DNA of 24,721 bases from SHZI01 sp964391025 (GTDB taxonomy: Bacteria; Pseudomonadota; Gammaproteobacteria; Steroidobacterales; GCA-2729495): the NCBI GenBank assembly GCA_964391025.1, contig CAYMKJ010000161.1, positions 1 to 24,721 of the forward strand, given 5' to 3'. Position 1 is the first letter of the stretch. Each line of letters starts with the position of its first letter. This document shows positions 1 to 7,300 of this stretch, one piece after another. A program made the translations under genes and the position numbers. The notes below the pieces were generated by a model, which saw only the letters and a list, made by a program, of their open reading frames with translations, was not told the origin of the DNA and did no database searches.

Positions 1-25
1 CTGTCATGCGGAATCTGCGAGATCG

Positions 26-2596
26 ATGGCTGAAGTCGCCAAGGAAATCCTCCCGGTAAACCTCGAAGACGAGATGCGTCAGTCCTATCTGGACTACGCC
101 ATGAGCGTCATTGTGGGTCGTGCGCTTCCGGACGTGCGCGACGGCCTCAAGCCAGTCCATCGCCGGGTCCTGCACGCGATGCGGGAACTGAGTAACGACC
201 ACACCAAGGCCTACAAGAAGTCGGCCCGCGTGGTCGGCGATGTGATCGGTAAATACCATCCCCACGGCGACACGGCAGTCTACGACGCCATTGTGCGCAT
301 GGCACAGCCGTTCTCCCTGCGCTACCTGCTGGTAGACGGGCAGGGCAATTTCGGTTCCGTGGACGGCGATGCCCCTGCCGCCATGCGCTATACCGAAGTG
401 CGGATGACGCGCATTGCCGGCGAATTGCTGGCAGACCTCGACAAGGACACGGTCGATTTCGTGCCCAACTACGACGGCTCCGAAACCGAGCCGTCGGTGA
501 TGCCGGCCAGGATCCCGAACCTGCTGATCAATGGCTCGTCGGGCATCGCCGTCGGCATGGCCACCAACATTCCGCCGCATAATCTCGGCGAGACCATCAC
601 TGCCACGCTTGCGCTGATCGATGACCCCGGGATCACCGTGGCCGAGCTGATGGCGATCATGCCGGGTCCCGACTTTCCGACGGCTGGCATCCTCAACGGC
701 TCACAGGGCATTTACGCGGCCTATACGACGGGCCGTGGACGGGTCTATATCCGGGCGCGGACGCATGTGGAGGAGATCGACAAGCGCGGTCGCGAAGCCC
801 TGATCATCACCGAACTGCCCTACCAGGTGAACAAGGCACGGCTGATCGAGAAAATCGCCGAGCTGGTGCGCGAAAAAAAGCTCGAGGGCATCAGCGAGCT
901 CCGCGATGAATCCGACAAGGATGGCATGCGGGTCGTCATCGAGTTGCGACGGGGCGAAGCCAGCGACGTTGTGCTCAACAACCTTTACAAGCAGACTCCG
1001 CTGGAGACCGTCTTTGGCATCAACATGGTCGCTCTGCGGGACGGCCAGCCCAAGCTGTTTGCTCTCAAGGGTCTGCTGGAATGCTTCGTTCGACACCGCC
1101 GCGAAGTCGTTACCCGCCGGACGCTTTTCGACCTGCGAAAGACCAGAGATCGCGCCCACATCCTGGAGGGGCAGGCGGTAGCGCTCGCGAACATCGACGA
1201 GGTGATTGCCGTGATCAAGGCGTCGCCGACACCGCCTGAAGCCCGCGAAGCGCTCACCAGCCGGCACTGGTCGCCGGGAGCCGTGACGGAGATGCTGGCC
1301 CGCGCCGGTAACGTGTCCACCCGACCGGATAACGCCACGGCAGAATTCGGGCCGGGTCCGCAGGGCTACAAGCTGTCCATCCCGCAGGCCCAGGCCATCC
1401 TGGATCTCCGGCTGCAGCGCCTGACTGGCCTTGAACAGGGCAAGATCATCACGGAGTACCAGGAACTGCTCGTCCGGATCCGCGAGTTCAGCGAGATCCT
1501 GGCTGATCCGGACAGGCTCATCGCTGTCATCCGGGCCGAGCTGAACGAGATCCGGGACAACTACGCCGACGCCCGGCGCACAGAAATCGTCCAGGTGCAT
1601 TCGAGCCTTGAAATTGAAGACCTGATTCCCGAGGAAGACGTGGTCGTAACCCTGTCGCACGGCGGATACGCCAAGGCCCAGAGCGTCAGCGACTACCAGG
1701 TCCAGCGCCGGGGCGGCAAGGGACGGGCTGCGGCGAAGGTCAAGGATGAGGACTTCATCGACAAACTGTTCGTCGCCAATACGCACGACACCCTGCTGTG
1801 CTTCACCAGCACCGGCAAGGTCTACTGGCTAAAGGTCTACGAAGTGCCGAGGGCCGGCCCCGGCGCCCGCGGGCGCCCGATGGTGAACCTGCTGCCTCTC
1901 GAGCCGGAAGAGCGGATCAACGCAGTGCTGCCCGTTCGCCAGTTTACCGACCACAACTACATCTTCATGGCGACGAGCGATGGCACGGTCAAAAAGACCT
2001 CGCTGGATGCCTTCTCCCGGCCACGCACGGCCGGTATTCGCGCCATCGAGCTTCACGAGGGAGACCGGCTGGTTGACGTCGCCATTACCGATGGCGAGTG
2101 CGACATCATGCTGTGTGTCAGTTCCGGCAAGGCGATCCGCTTCCAGGAATCAGACGTACGGCCGATGGGCCGGACCGCTGCAGGTGTGCGGGGCATACGG
2201 GTAGCCGAGGGCCACGAGGTCATCGCCTTGCTGATCATCGGTGAGGGTGAGGTCCTGACCGCCACCGAAAAGGGTTACGGCAAACGGACGGCTGTCAGCG
2301 AATTCCCGGTGCAGTGCCGGGGTGGGCAGGGCGTGATCGCCATTCAGACCTCCGACCGGAACGGTCGAATGGTGGGCGCGATCCAGGTGCGCGATGAGGA
2401 CGAGATCGTGCTGATCAGTTCCAGCGGGACTCTCGTCAGGACTCCCGTAGGCGACGTGTCCCAGCAGGGTCGGAACACTCAGGGTGTCCGGCTGATTCGT
2501 ATCGACGATGAAGACCGCCTCGTGGGCCTGGACCGGATCTTGCCGGAGGCAGACGAGGCAGGCGAGGCAGGCGAAGCCGAGGAAGTGACTTCCTGA
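26..2596 (+). CDS. gyrA: DNA gyrase subunit A
   Basis: GyrA is the DNA-cleaving and rejoining subunit of gyrase (A2B2), the cytoplasmic type II topoisomerase that introduces negative supercoils. At 856 aa it is close to the usual length of about 875. The winged-helix/tower region fills the N-terminal half. The catalytic tyrosine is Tyr122 in AMRYTE, and the quinolone region HPHGDTAVYD has Thr83 and Asp87 in E. coli numbering. The GyrA box QRRGGKG lies at residues 560-566 and opens the beta-pinwheel C-terminal domain, so this is GyrA rather than ParC. The protein ends in an acidic Glu/Ala/Gly tail encoded by imperfect 9-base repeats (2546-2581). The ATG at 26 gives the expected MAEVAKEILPVNLE start. 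Only 25 bases precede it, so no promoter can be judged. serC follows after 50 bases. Confidence 0.98.
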   Translation: MAEVAKEILPVNLEDEMRQSYLDYAMSVIVGRALPDVRDGLKPVHRRVLHAMRELSNDHTKAYKKSARVVGDVIGKYHPHGDTAVYDAIVRMAQPFSLRYLLVDGQGNFGSVDGDAPAAMRYTEVRMTRIAGELLADLDKDTVDFVPNYDGSETEPSVMPARIPNLLINGSSGIAVGMATNIPPHNLGETITATLALIDDPGITVAELMAIMPGPDFPTAGILNGSQGIYAAYTTGRGRVYIRARTHVEEIDKRGREALIITELPYQVNKARLIEKIAELVREKKLEGISELRDESDKDGMRVVIELRRGEASDVVLNNLYKQTPLETVFGINMVALRDGQPKLFALKGLLECFVRHRREVVTRRTLFDLRKTRDRAHILEGQAVALANIDEVIAVIKASPTPPEAREALTSRHWSPGAVTEMLARAGNVSTRPDNATAEFGPGPQGYKLSIPQAQAILDLRLQRLTGLEQGKIITEYQELLVRIREFSEILADPDRLIAVIRAELNEIRDNYADARRTEIVQVHSSLEIEDLIPEEDVVVTLSHGGYAKAQSVSDYQVQRRGGKGRAAAKVKDEDFIDKLFVANTHDTLLCFTSTGKVYWLKVYEVPRAGPGARGRPMVNLLPLEPEERINAVLPVRQFTDHNYIFMATSDGTVKKTSLDAFSRPRTAGIRAIELHEGDRLVDVAITDGECDIMLCVSSGKAIRFQESDVRPMGRTAAGVRGIRVAEGHEVIALLIIGEGEVLTATEKGYGKRTAVSEFPVQCRGGQGVIAIQTSDRNGRMVGAIQVRDEDEIVLISSSGTLVRTPVGDVSQQGRNTQGVRLIRIDDEDRLVGLDRILPEADEAGEAGEAEEVTS

Positions 2597-2646
2597 CGCA
2601 GGGTGGCGCTTGCCATCTTCTCCTTCACACAGACCGAGAGATCCAG

Positions 2647-3729
2647 ATGGCAAGGGTTATTAATTTCAGCGCGGGTCCCGCCGTGCTGCCACTCGAAGTA
2701 TTGCAGCAGGTCCAGGCTGAGCTGATCGATTGGCAGGGTCTGGGCATGTCGGTGCTGGAAATCAGTCACCGCAGCAAGGCGTTTATCAAGGTTGCAGAGC
2801 AGGCGGAGGCCGATCTTCGCGAACTCATGCAGATCCCGCAGGACTATGCGGTGTTGTTCCTGCAAGGCGGGGCGACGACTCATTTCGCCCTGATCCCGAT
2901 GAACCTGTCGGCCACCGACCAGGCTGCCGACTACCTGGTCACGGGAAGTTGGTCCAAGAAGGCCAGCAAGGAGGCTGGCGCCGTCCGCAAGGTCGGCATC
3001 GTGGCCGACGGCGCCGCGTCCAATTACATGGATGTACCGGATCGCCGGGCGTGGAAGCTGAATGCTGACGCGGCCTATTTCCACTACTGTTCCAACGAAA
3101 CGATCAGTGGTCTCGAAATCCACACGCCGCCCGCTGTGGGTGCAGTACCGGTCGTGGCCGATATGTCCTCGACCATCCTTTCGCGTCCGGTGGACGTGCA
3201 AAAGTTCGGCATGATCTATGCGGGCGCCCAGAAGAACATCGGGCCATCCGGCCTGGTTATCCTTGTTGTCCGCAAGGACCTCCTGGAGCGTGCGCCAGCA
3301 GGGTTGCCTCCCATCCTGAAGTACTCCGCACATGCCGCCGAGGGCTCCATGTTGAACACACCGCCGACCTTCTCCTGGTACTTCGCCGGACTGGTTTTTG
3401 CCTGGCTGAAGCGGCAAGGTGGCCTGGCGAAGATGGCGGAACTCAACCAGCGGAAGGCCGAGCGCCTGTACCACGCCATTGATTCGTCGGGCTTCTACAG
3501 TAATCCAGTGGCCAAGCCTTACCGGTCCTGGATGAATGTGCCCTTTACGCTCCCCCGCGAAGACTTCGACGCCGAGTTCCTGAAGCAGGCCGAGCGCGCC
3601 GGGCTCACCAACCTGAAGGGCCATCGCTCCGTGGGTGGCATGCGCGCCAGCATTTACAACGCCATGACGGAAGACGGCGTAATCGCCCTCGTGGACTTCA
3701 TGGCGGACTTTGAGAAGCGGCACGGCTGA
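2647..3729 (+). CDS. serC: Phosphoserine aminotransferase
   Basis: SerC is a cytoplasmic PLP enzyme that converts 3-phosphohydroxypyruvate and glutamate to 3-phosphoserine, the second step of serine synthesis. In many bacteria it also acts in the DXP-dependent PLP pathway. The 360 aa match the family length. The start INFSAGPAVLP and the phosphate/PLP segment LQGGATTHF are typical, and the PLP lysine is Lys196 in GAQKNIGPSG. The ATG at 2647 follows a modest GAGAGA ribosome site. The gene sits between gyrA and a serA, so two successive phosphoserine-pathway enzymes are adjacent. gyrA-serC-pheA order is common in gammaproteobacteria. Co-transcription with the downstream genes is inferred from close same-strand spacing. 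Confidence 0.97.
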   Translation: MARVINFSAGPAVLPLEVLQQVQAELIDWQGLGMSVLEISHRSKAFIKVAEQAEADLRELMQIPQDYAVLFLQGGATTHFALIPMNLSATDQAADYLVTGSWSKKASKEAGAVRKVGIVADGAASNYMDVPDRRAWKLNADAAYFHYCSNETISGLEIHTPPAVGAVPVVADMSSTILSRPVDVQKFGMIYAGAQKNIGPSGLVILVVRKDLLERAPAGLPPILKYSAHAAEGSMLNTPPTFSWYFAGLVFAWLKRQGGLAKMAELNQRKAERLYHAIDSSGFYSNPVAKPYRSWMNVPFTLPREDFDAEFLKQAERAGLTNLKGHRSVGGMRASIYNAMTEDGVIALVDFMADFEKRHG

Positions 3730-3768
3730 GCGACGCCAAACGCATAACACCAGACACAAGATATAGTT

Positions 3769-3776
3769 GAGGAGGG
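3769..3776 (+). promoter_or_regulatory. Shine-Dalgarno that fixes the serA TTG start
   Basis: GAGGAGGG lies 8 nt before the TTG at 3785. The longer in-frame reading from TTG 3767, or from GTG 3776, would place this strong ribosome site inside or at the start of the coding sequence. The shorter protein is therefore preferred. Confidence 0.75.
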
Positions 3777-3784
3777 TGCCCCGA

Positions 3785-4987
3785 TTGAGTGCGAAGACCA
3801 CATACAAGATACTGACCCTGAACAGCATCTCCCTGGAGGGTTTGCAGCGCTTGCCGCGAGACCGCTACGAGGTGTCGTCCGACATCGGGCATCCCGATGC
3901 CATCCTGGTGCGGTCTGCGAAAATGCACGAGATGACCCTGCCTGAGTCGGTGCTCGCGGTTGCCCGCGCCGGTGCCGGCGTGAACAACGTGCCGGTAGCC
4001 GCACTGTCGAAGCGGGGCATCCCGGTATTCAACGCGCCAGGTGCAAACGCCAACGCGGTGAAGGAGCTCGTCCTGGCCGGCATGCTGCTCGCTGCCCGAA
4101 ACCTCTGCCAGGCGTGGAATTTCGTGGAGCACCTCAAGCAAGAGGGGGCTGCGCTCGATAAGGCCGTGGAGGCGGGCAAGAAGGACTTTATCGGTTTCGA
4201 GCTTCCCGGCCGGACGCTGGGTGTGGTCGGCCTTGGTGCCATCGGCGTGCAGGTGGCCAACGCGGCACTCGGGCTTGGGATGCGCGTCGTCGGCTTCGAC
4301 CCACAGATCACCGTGGAGCGTGCCTGGCAGATGTCTTCGGCGGTCGAGCAGGCGCGGAATCTGGACGAGCTATTCAGCCGGTCCGATTTTGTGACGGTCC
4401 ACGTTCCCCTTCTGGACGCCACCCGCGGCCTGGTCAATGAGGCGCGGATCCGCCTGATGCCCAACAAGGCAGTCGTGCTCAATTTTGCGCGCGGCGAGAT
4501 TGTTGACGAAGTGGCCATCATCGCCGCACTCGATACCGGTAAGCTGACGGCCTACGTCTGTGATTTTCCGAGTCAGGCACTGATCGGCAATCCCCGGGTC
4601 ATCGCGCTGCCCCATCTCGGTGCCTCCACTCATGAGGCGGAGTCCAACTGTGCAGTCATGGTCGCCGAGAATCTGCGCTCGTACCTGGAGGACGGTACCA
4701 TCCGCTACTCCGTCAATTTTCCGGATGCCGAAGTGCCGCGAGCGAGCGCTCAACGCATCACGATTGCCAATGCCAACGTGCCGAACATGGTTGGACAGAT
4801 CTCCACCTGCCTTGGCGATGCCGGACTGAATATCGCCGACCTCCTGAACAAGTCTCGCGGTGAGCTCGCCTACACCATCGTCGATCTCGACGGGGCGATC
4901 ACGGACGCCACATTGGCGCGGATCCGGTCGATCCCGGGGGTCCTCAGCGTACGTCACCTCAGCAGCGGGCCGGTGGCGAAGGCCTGA
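3785..4987 (+). CDS. serA: D-3-phosphoglycerate dehydrogenase, short ACT-containing family
   Basis: The protein belongs to the NAD-dependent D-2-hydroxyacid dehydrogenases and probably oxidises 3-phosphoglycerate to 3-phosphohydroxypyruvate, the substrate of the neighbouring SerC. Residues 1-95 and 275-310 form the substrate domain. The Rossmann motif GLGAIG is at 149-154, with a following Asp172 that fits NAD. Arg236 (NFARGE) and His277 (LPHLGAST) are the expected catalytic residues, and an ACT domain covers about 326-392. The classical DVFPTEP segment, which holds the catalytic Glu in E. coli SerA, reads CDFPSQA here, so Gln264 occupies that place. The N-terminal text resembles the short SerA family I associate with Firmicutes. 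The TTG at 3785 is chosen as start because GAGGAGGG (3769-3776) lies 8 nt before it. An in-frame TTG at 3767 would overlap that ribosome site. Length is 400 aa. The exact substrate is inferred from family and neighbours. Confidence 0.88.
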   Translation: MSAKTTYKILTLNSISLEGLQRLPRDRYEVSSDIGHPDAILVRSAKMHEMTLPESVLAVARAGAGVNNVPVAALSKRGIPVFNAPGANANAVKELVLAGMLLAARNLCQAWNFVEHLKQEGAALDKAVEAGKKDFIGFELPGRTLGVVGLGAIGVQVANAALGLGMRVVGFDPQITVERAWQMSSAVEQARNLDELFSRSDFVTVHVPLLDATRGLVNEARIRLMPNKAVVLNFARGEIVDEVAIIAALDTGKLTAYVCDFPSQALIGNPRVIALPHLGASTHEAESNCAVMVAENLRSYLEDGTIRYSVNFPDAEVPRASAQRITIANANVPNMVGQISTCLGDAGLNIADLLNKSRGELAYTIVDLDGAITDATLARIRSIPGVLSVRHLSSGPVAKA

Positions 4988-5000
4988 CCGGCACACCACC

Positions 5001-6128
5001 ATGAAGAAAAGCACGAAGACCACTGTGCGCAAGCCCGGCAAAGCCCCGGGTGGGCTCGACGCACTTCGTCAGCAGATCGACGCCGTGGATGAGCGCATCC
5101 AGGCATTGATTGCCGAGCGCGCTGGTCTCGCGCAGCAGGTGGCTGTAGTCAAGGGCGGCAAGGGCTCCGCTGTGGACTTCTACAGGCCCGAGCGCGAAGT
5201 GGCTGTACTGCGGGCCGTCGTGGCCCGGAACAAAGGTCCCCTGACCGACGAAGAAATGGTGCGGCTGTTCCGGGAGATCATGTCCGCGTGTCTCGCCCAG
5301 GAAGAGCCCATGAAGGTGGGGTACCTGGGTCCGGAGGGGACCTTCAGTCAGTCGGCGGTCTACAAGCACTTCGGGCATTCAGTCCGTGCGCTGCCCCTGG
5401 GGATGATCGACGAAGTGTTCCATGAAGTTGAGTCGGGAGCGGCGGACTTCGGCGTAGTGCCCATCGAAAACTCAACAGAAGGCACTGTCAATCACACACT
5501 GGACATGTTCCTGACCTCGCCGCTCAAGATTTGCGGCGAGGTGGAAATGCGCATCCGCCAGCATCTGCTGGGCAATCTGTCCGGCCTGGACCAGGTGCTG
5601 CGAGTGAGCGCACATCCCCAGTCCCTGGCGCAGTGCCGCGGGTGGTTGAAGGAGTTTCTGCCCCAGGCCGAATTGCATCCCGCCAGCAGCAATTCAGAGG
5701 GCGCCCGCCGTGCCCGTGATGAGGCCGGCACCGCGGCGATTGCCGGCGATGCTGCTGCCGAGGTCTATGGCCTGACCAAGCTCGTCGCCGATATCGAGGA
5801 TCGCCCGGACAACACGACGCGCTTCCTGGTCATTGGGCGGAAGATGCTGGCAGCCAGTGGCAAGGACAAGACCAGCCTCTTGTTGTCGACGAAGGACACG
5901 GGCGATGCTGGTGCCCTGCAGAAGCTTCTGGCCCCACTTGCCGAGCACCAGATCAACATGAGCCGGATCGAGTCCCGGCCATCGCGTCGCCGCAAGTGGC
6001 ACTACGTGTTTTTCGTTGATATCGATGGCCACGCCGAGGATCCCACCGTGGCACCGGCACTTGCCAAGCTCAGGAAGCGGGCCCAACTCTTTCGCGTACT
6101 GGGCGCGTACCCGAAGGCCATTCTCTGA
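5001..6128 (+). CDS. pheA: Bifunctional chorismate mutase / prephenate dehydratase (P-protein)
   Basis: This 375-aa enzyme converts chorismate to prephenate and then to phenylpyruvate, committing flux to phenylalanine. The AroQ-type chorismate mutase helices cover about residues 18-103 (LDALRQQIDAVDERI). The prephenate dehydratase domain runs from about 105 (VGYLGPEGTFS) and includes PIENSTEGTVNHT and the NTTRF motif. A C-terminal ACT domain contains the SRIESRP segment, which in this family binds phenylalanine for feedback inhibition. The ATG at 5001 is 13 nt after the serA stop. The reading frame is open upstream into serA, but the family alignment starts after 5001, and the first 17 residues are a Lys/Thr-rich extension. 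The stop codon lies in a 15-base tandem duplication (6116-6150) that repeats the stop in frame. Confidence 0.97.
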   Translation: MKKSTKTTVRKPGKAPGGLDALRQQIDAVDERIQALIAERAGLAQQVAVVKGGKGSAVDFYRPEREVAVLRAVVARNKGPLTDEEMVRLFREIMSACLAQEEPMKVGYLGPEGTFSQSAVYKHFGHSVRALPLGMIDEVFHEVESGAADFGVVPIENSTEGTVNHTLDMFLTSPLKICGEVEMRIRQHLLGNLSGLDQVLRVSAHPQSLAQCRGWLKEFLPQAELHPASSNSEGARRARDEAGTAAIAGDAAAEVYGLTKLVADIEDRPDNTTRFLVIGRKMLAASGKDKTSLLLSTKDTGDAGALQKLLAPLAEHQINMSRIESRPSRRRKWHYVFFVDIDGHAEDPTVAPALAKLRKRAQLFRVLGAYPKAIL

Positions 6129-6150
6129 CTGGCCATTCTCTGACTGGCCA
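6116..6150 (+). repeat. 15-bp tandem duplication across the pheA stop codon
   Basis: The unit GGCCATTCTCTGACT occurs at 6116-6130 and again, identical, at 6131-6145, followed by a partial GGCCA at 6146-6150. The unit is a multiple of three, so the second copy places another in-frame TGA (6141-6143) behind the real stop (6126-6128). It ends 10 nt before the hisC ATG. Confidence 0.95.
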
Positions 6151-6160
6151 GGCTCAGCCC

Positions 6161-7300
6161 ATGCGGCAACCGTTCGACTTCGCTCCATTGGCTGCTTCCG
6201 GAGTGCGTGCTCTGGAGCCCTACGTACCAGGCAAGCCCATCGCGGAGCTGGAGCGGGAATACGGCATAAGCAACGCGATCAAGCTGGCGTCCAACGAAAA
6301 TCCCCTCGGTCCACCGGAGCAGAGCCGCGAAGCCATCCGGGCCAACCTGGCAGGAGTTGCCCTGTACCCGGACGGAGCGGCATTTGAACTGAAACGCGGA
6401 CTGGCAGCGCACCTGGGCGTCGCCCCCGAACGCATCACTGTGGGCAACGGCTCTAACGAGATTCTTTCAATTATTGCCGAGACGTTTCTCAGTCCCGCAG
6501 AAGAGGCTGTCTACTCCGAATACGCCTTCGTCGTGTACCGGCTGGCGGTACAGGCTACCGGGGCAGTAGCTCGCGTCGCTCCGGCAAATCCCGCGCAAGG
6601 CAGTCAGCCCCTGGGTCACGCACTCGGCGCGTTGAGGGCACTGATCAACGCCCGGACGCGGCTGGTCTTCATCGCAAATCCCAACAACCCCACGGGCACC
6701 TGGCTTCCGCCCGGAGACCTGCAGGCGTTCATTGCGGACCTCCCGCGGCACGTCCTGGTGGTGCTTGACGAGGCTTACCTGGAATACATGCCGGCCGACG
6801 AGTGTCCCGTCACGCTGGACTGGCTTGCTGCATTTCCCAATCTCATTGTCTGTCGGACCTTCTCGAAGATGTATGGCCTGGCTGGCTTGCGGGTTGGCTA
6901 CGCCATCAGCCATCCGGGTGTGGCTGAGCTGCTGAACCGGGTGCGACAACCGTTCAACGTGAACGGGTTGGCGCAGGCGGCTGCATTGGCGGCTCTCGAT
7001 GCCCGCGACCATGTAGCTCGGTCGCAGGACGTCAACCGGCATGGGCTGGCCCAGCTGCGAACCGGGCTGATGGAATTCGGCTGGTCGGTCGCGCCCTCAG
7101 CGGGCAACTTTGTGCTCGCGGACACCGGCGAGCCGGCGGGGCCCTGGTACGAGGGGCTGCTGCGGGCCGGGGTTATCGTCCGCCCGGTGGCCAGCTACGG
7201 GTTGCCGCAGCACCTGCGTATCACGGTGGGCTTGCCCGAGCAGAACGACGGGTTGCTGCAGGCCCTGGGTCAGCTCCGGCAGAGAGGCGTCGGCGGGTGA
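6161..7300 (+). CDS. hisC: Histidinol-phosphate / aromatic aminotransferase
   Basis: This 379-aa fold-type I PLP aminotransferase belongs to the HisC family. Visible motifs are KLASNENPLGPP near residues 41-52, NPNNPTGT at 173-180, the DEAYLEY segment at 203-209, and the PLP lysine Lys236 in RTFSKMYGLAGLRVGY. HisC transfers the amino group from glutamate to imidazole-acetol phosphate in histidine synthesis. Copies located in pheA/tyrA/aroA clusters are known in several proteobacteria to accept aromatic keto acids as well. Here it lies between pheA and aroA rather than in a his operon, so a role in phenylalanine or tyrosine transamination is a reasonable inference. The ATG at 6161 has only a weak ribosome site. 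Its TGA overlaps the aroA GTG by 4 bases, which suggests translational coupling. Confidence 0.92.
   Translation: MRQPFDFAPLAASGVRALEPYVPGKPIAELEREYGISNAIKLASNENPLGPPEQSREAIRANLAGVALYPDGAAFELKRGLAAHLGVAPERITVGNGSNEILSIIAETFLSPAEEAVYSEYAFVVYRLAVQATGAVARVAPANPAQGSQPLGHALGALRALINARTRLVFIANPNNPTGTWLPPGDLQAFIADLPRHVLVVLDEAYLEYMPADECPVTLDWLAAFPNLIVCRTFSKMYGLAGLRVGYAISHPGVAELLNRVRQPFNVNGLAQAAALAALDARDHVARSQDVNRHGLAQLRTGLMEFGWSVAPSAGNFVLADTGEPAGPWYEGLLRAGVIVRPVASYGLPQHLRITVGLPEQNDGLLQALGQLRQRGVGG

Noticed and set aside
2546..2581. GyrA tail repeat as a minisatellite of interest
   Set aside because: The Glu-Ala-Gly codon repeats are short and encode the acidic C-terminal tail often seen in GyrA, so no separate function is implied.
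2479..3828. A 449-codon open frame on the minus strand opposite serC
   Set aside because: It lies entirely against gyrA/serC, which are clear genes. The translation is low-complexity and His/Arg-rich, with no recognisable domain. Such long antisense frames are common in GC-rich codon usage.
4860..5000. A longer N-terminus for PheA, open from 4860
   Set aside because: It would overlap serA by more than 100 bases with no family match. The chorismate mutase domain begins after the ATG at 5001.
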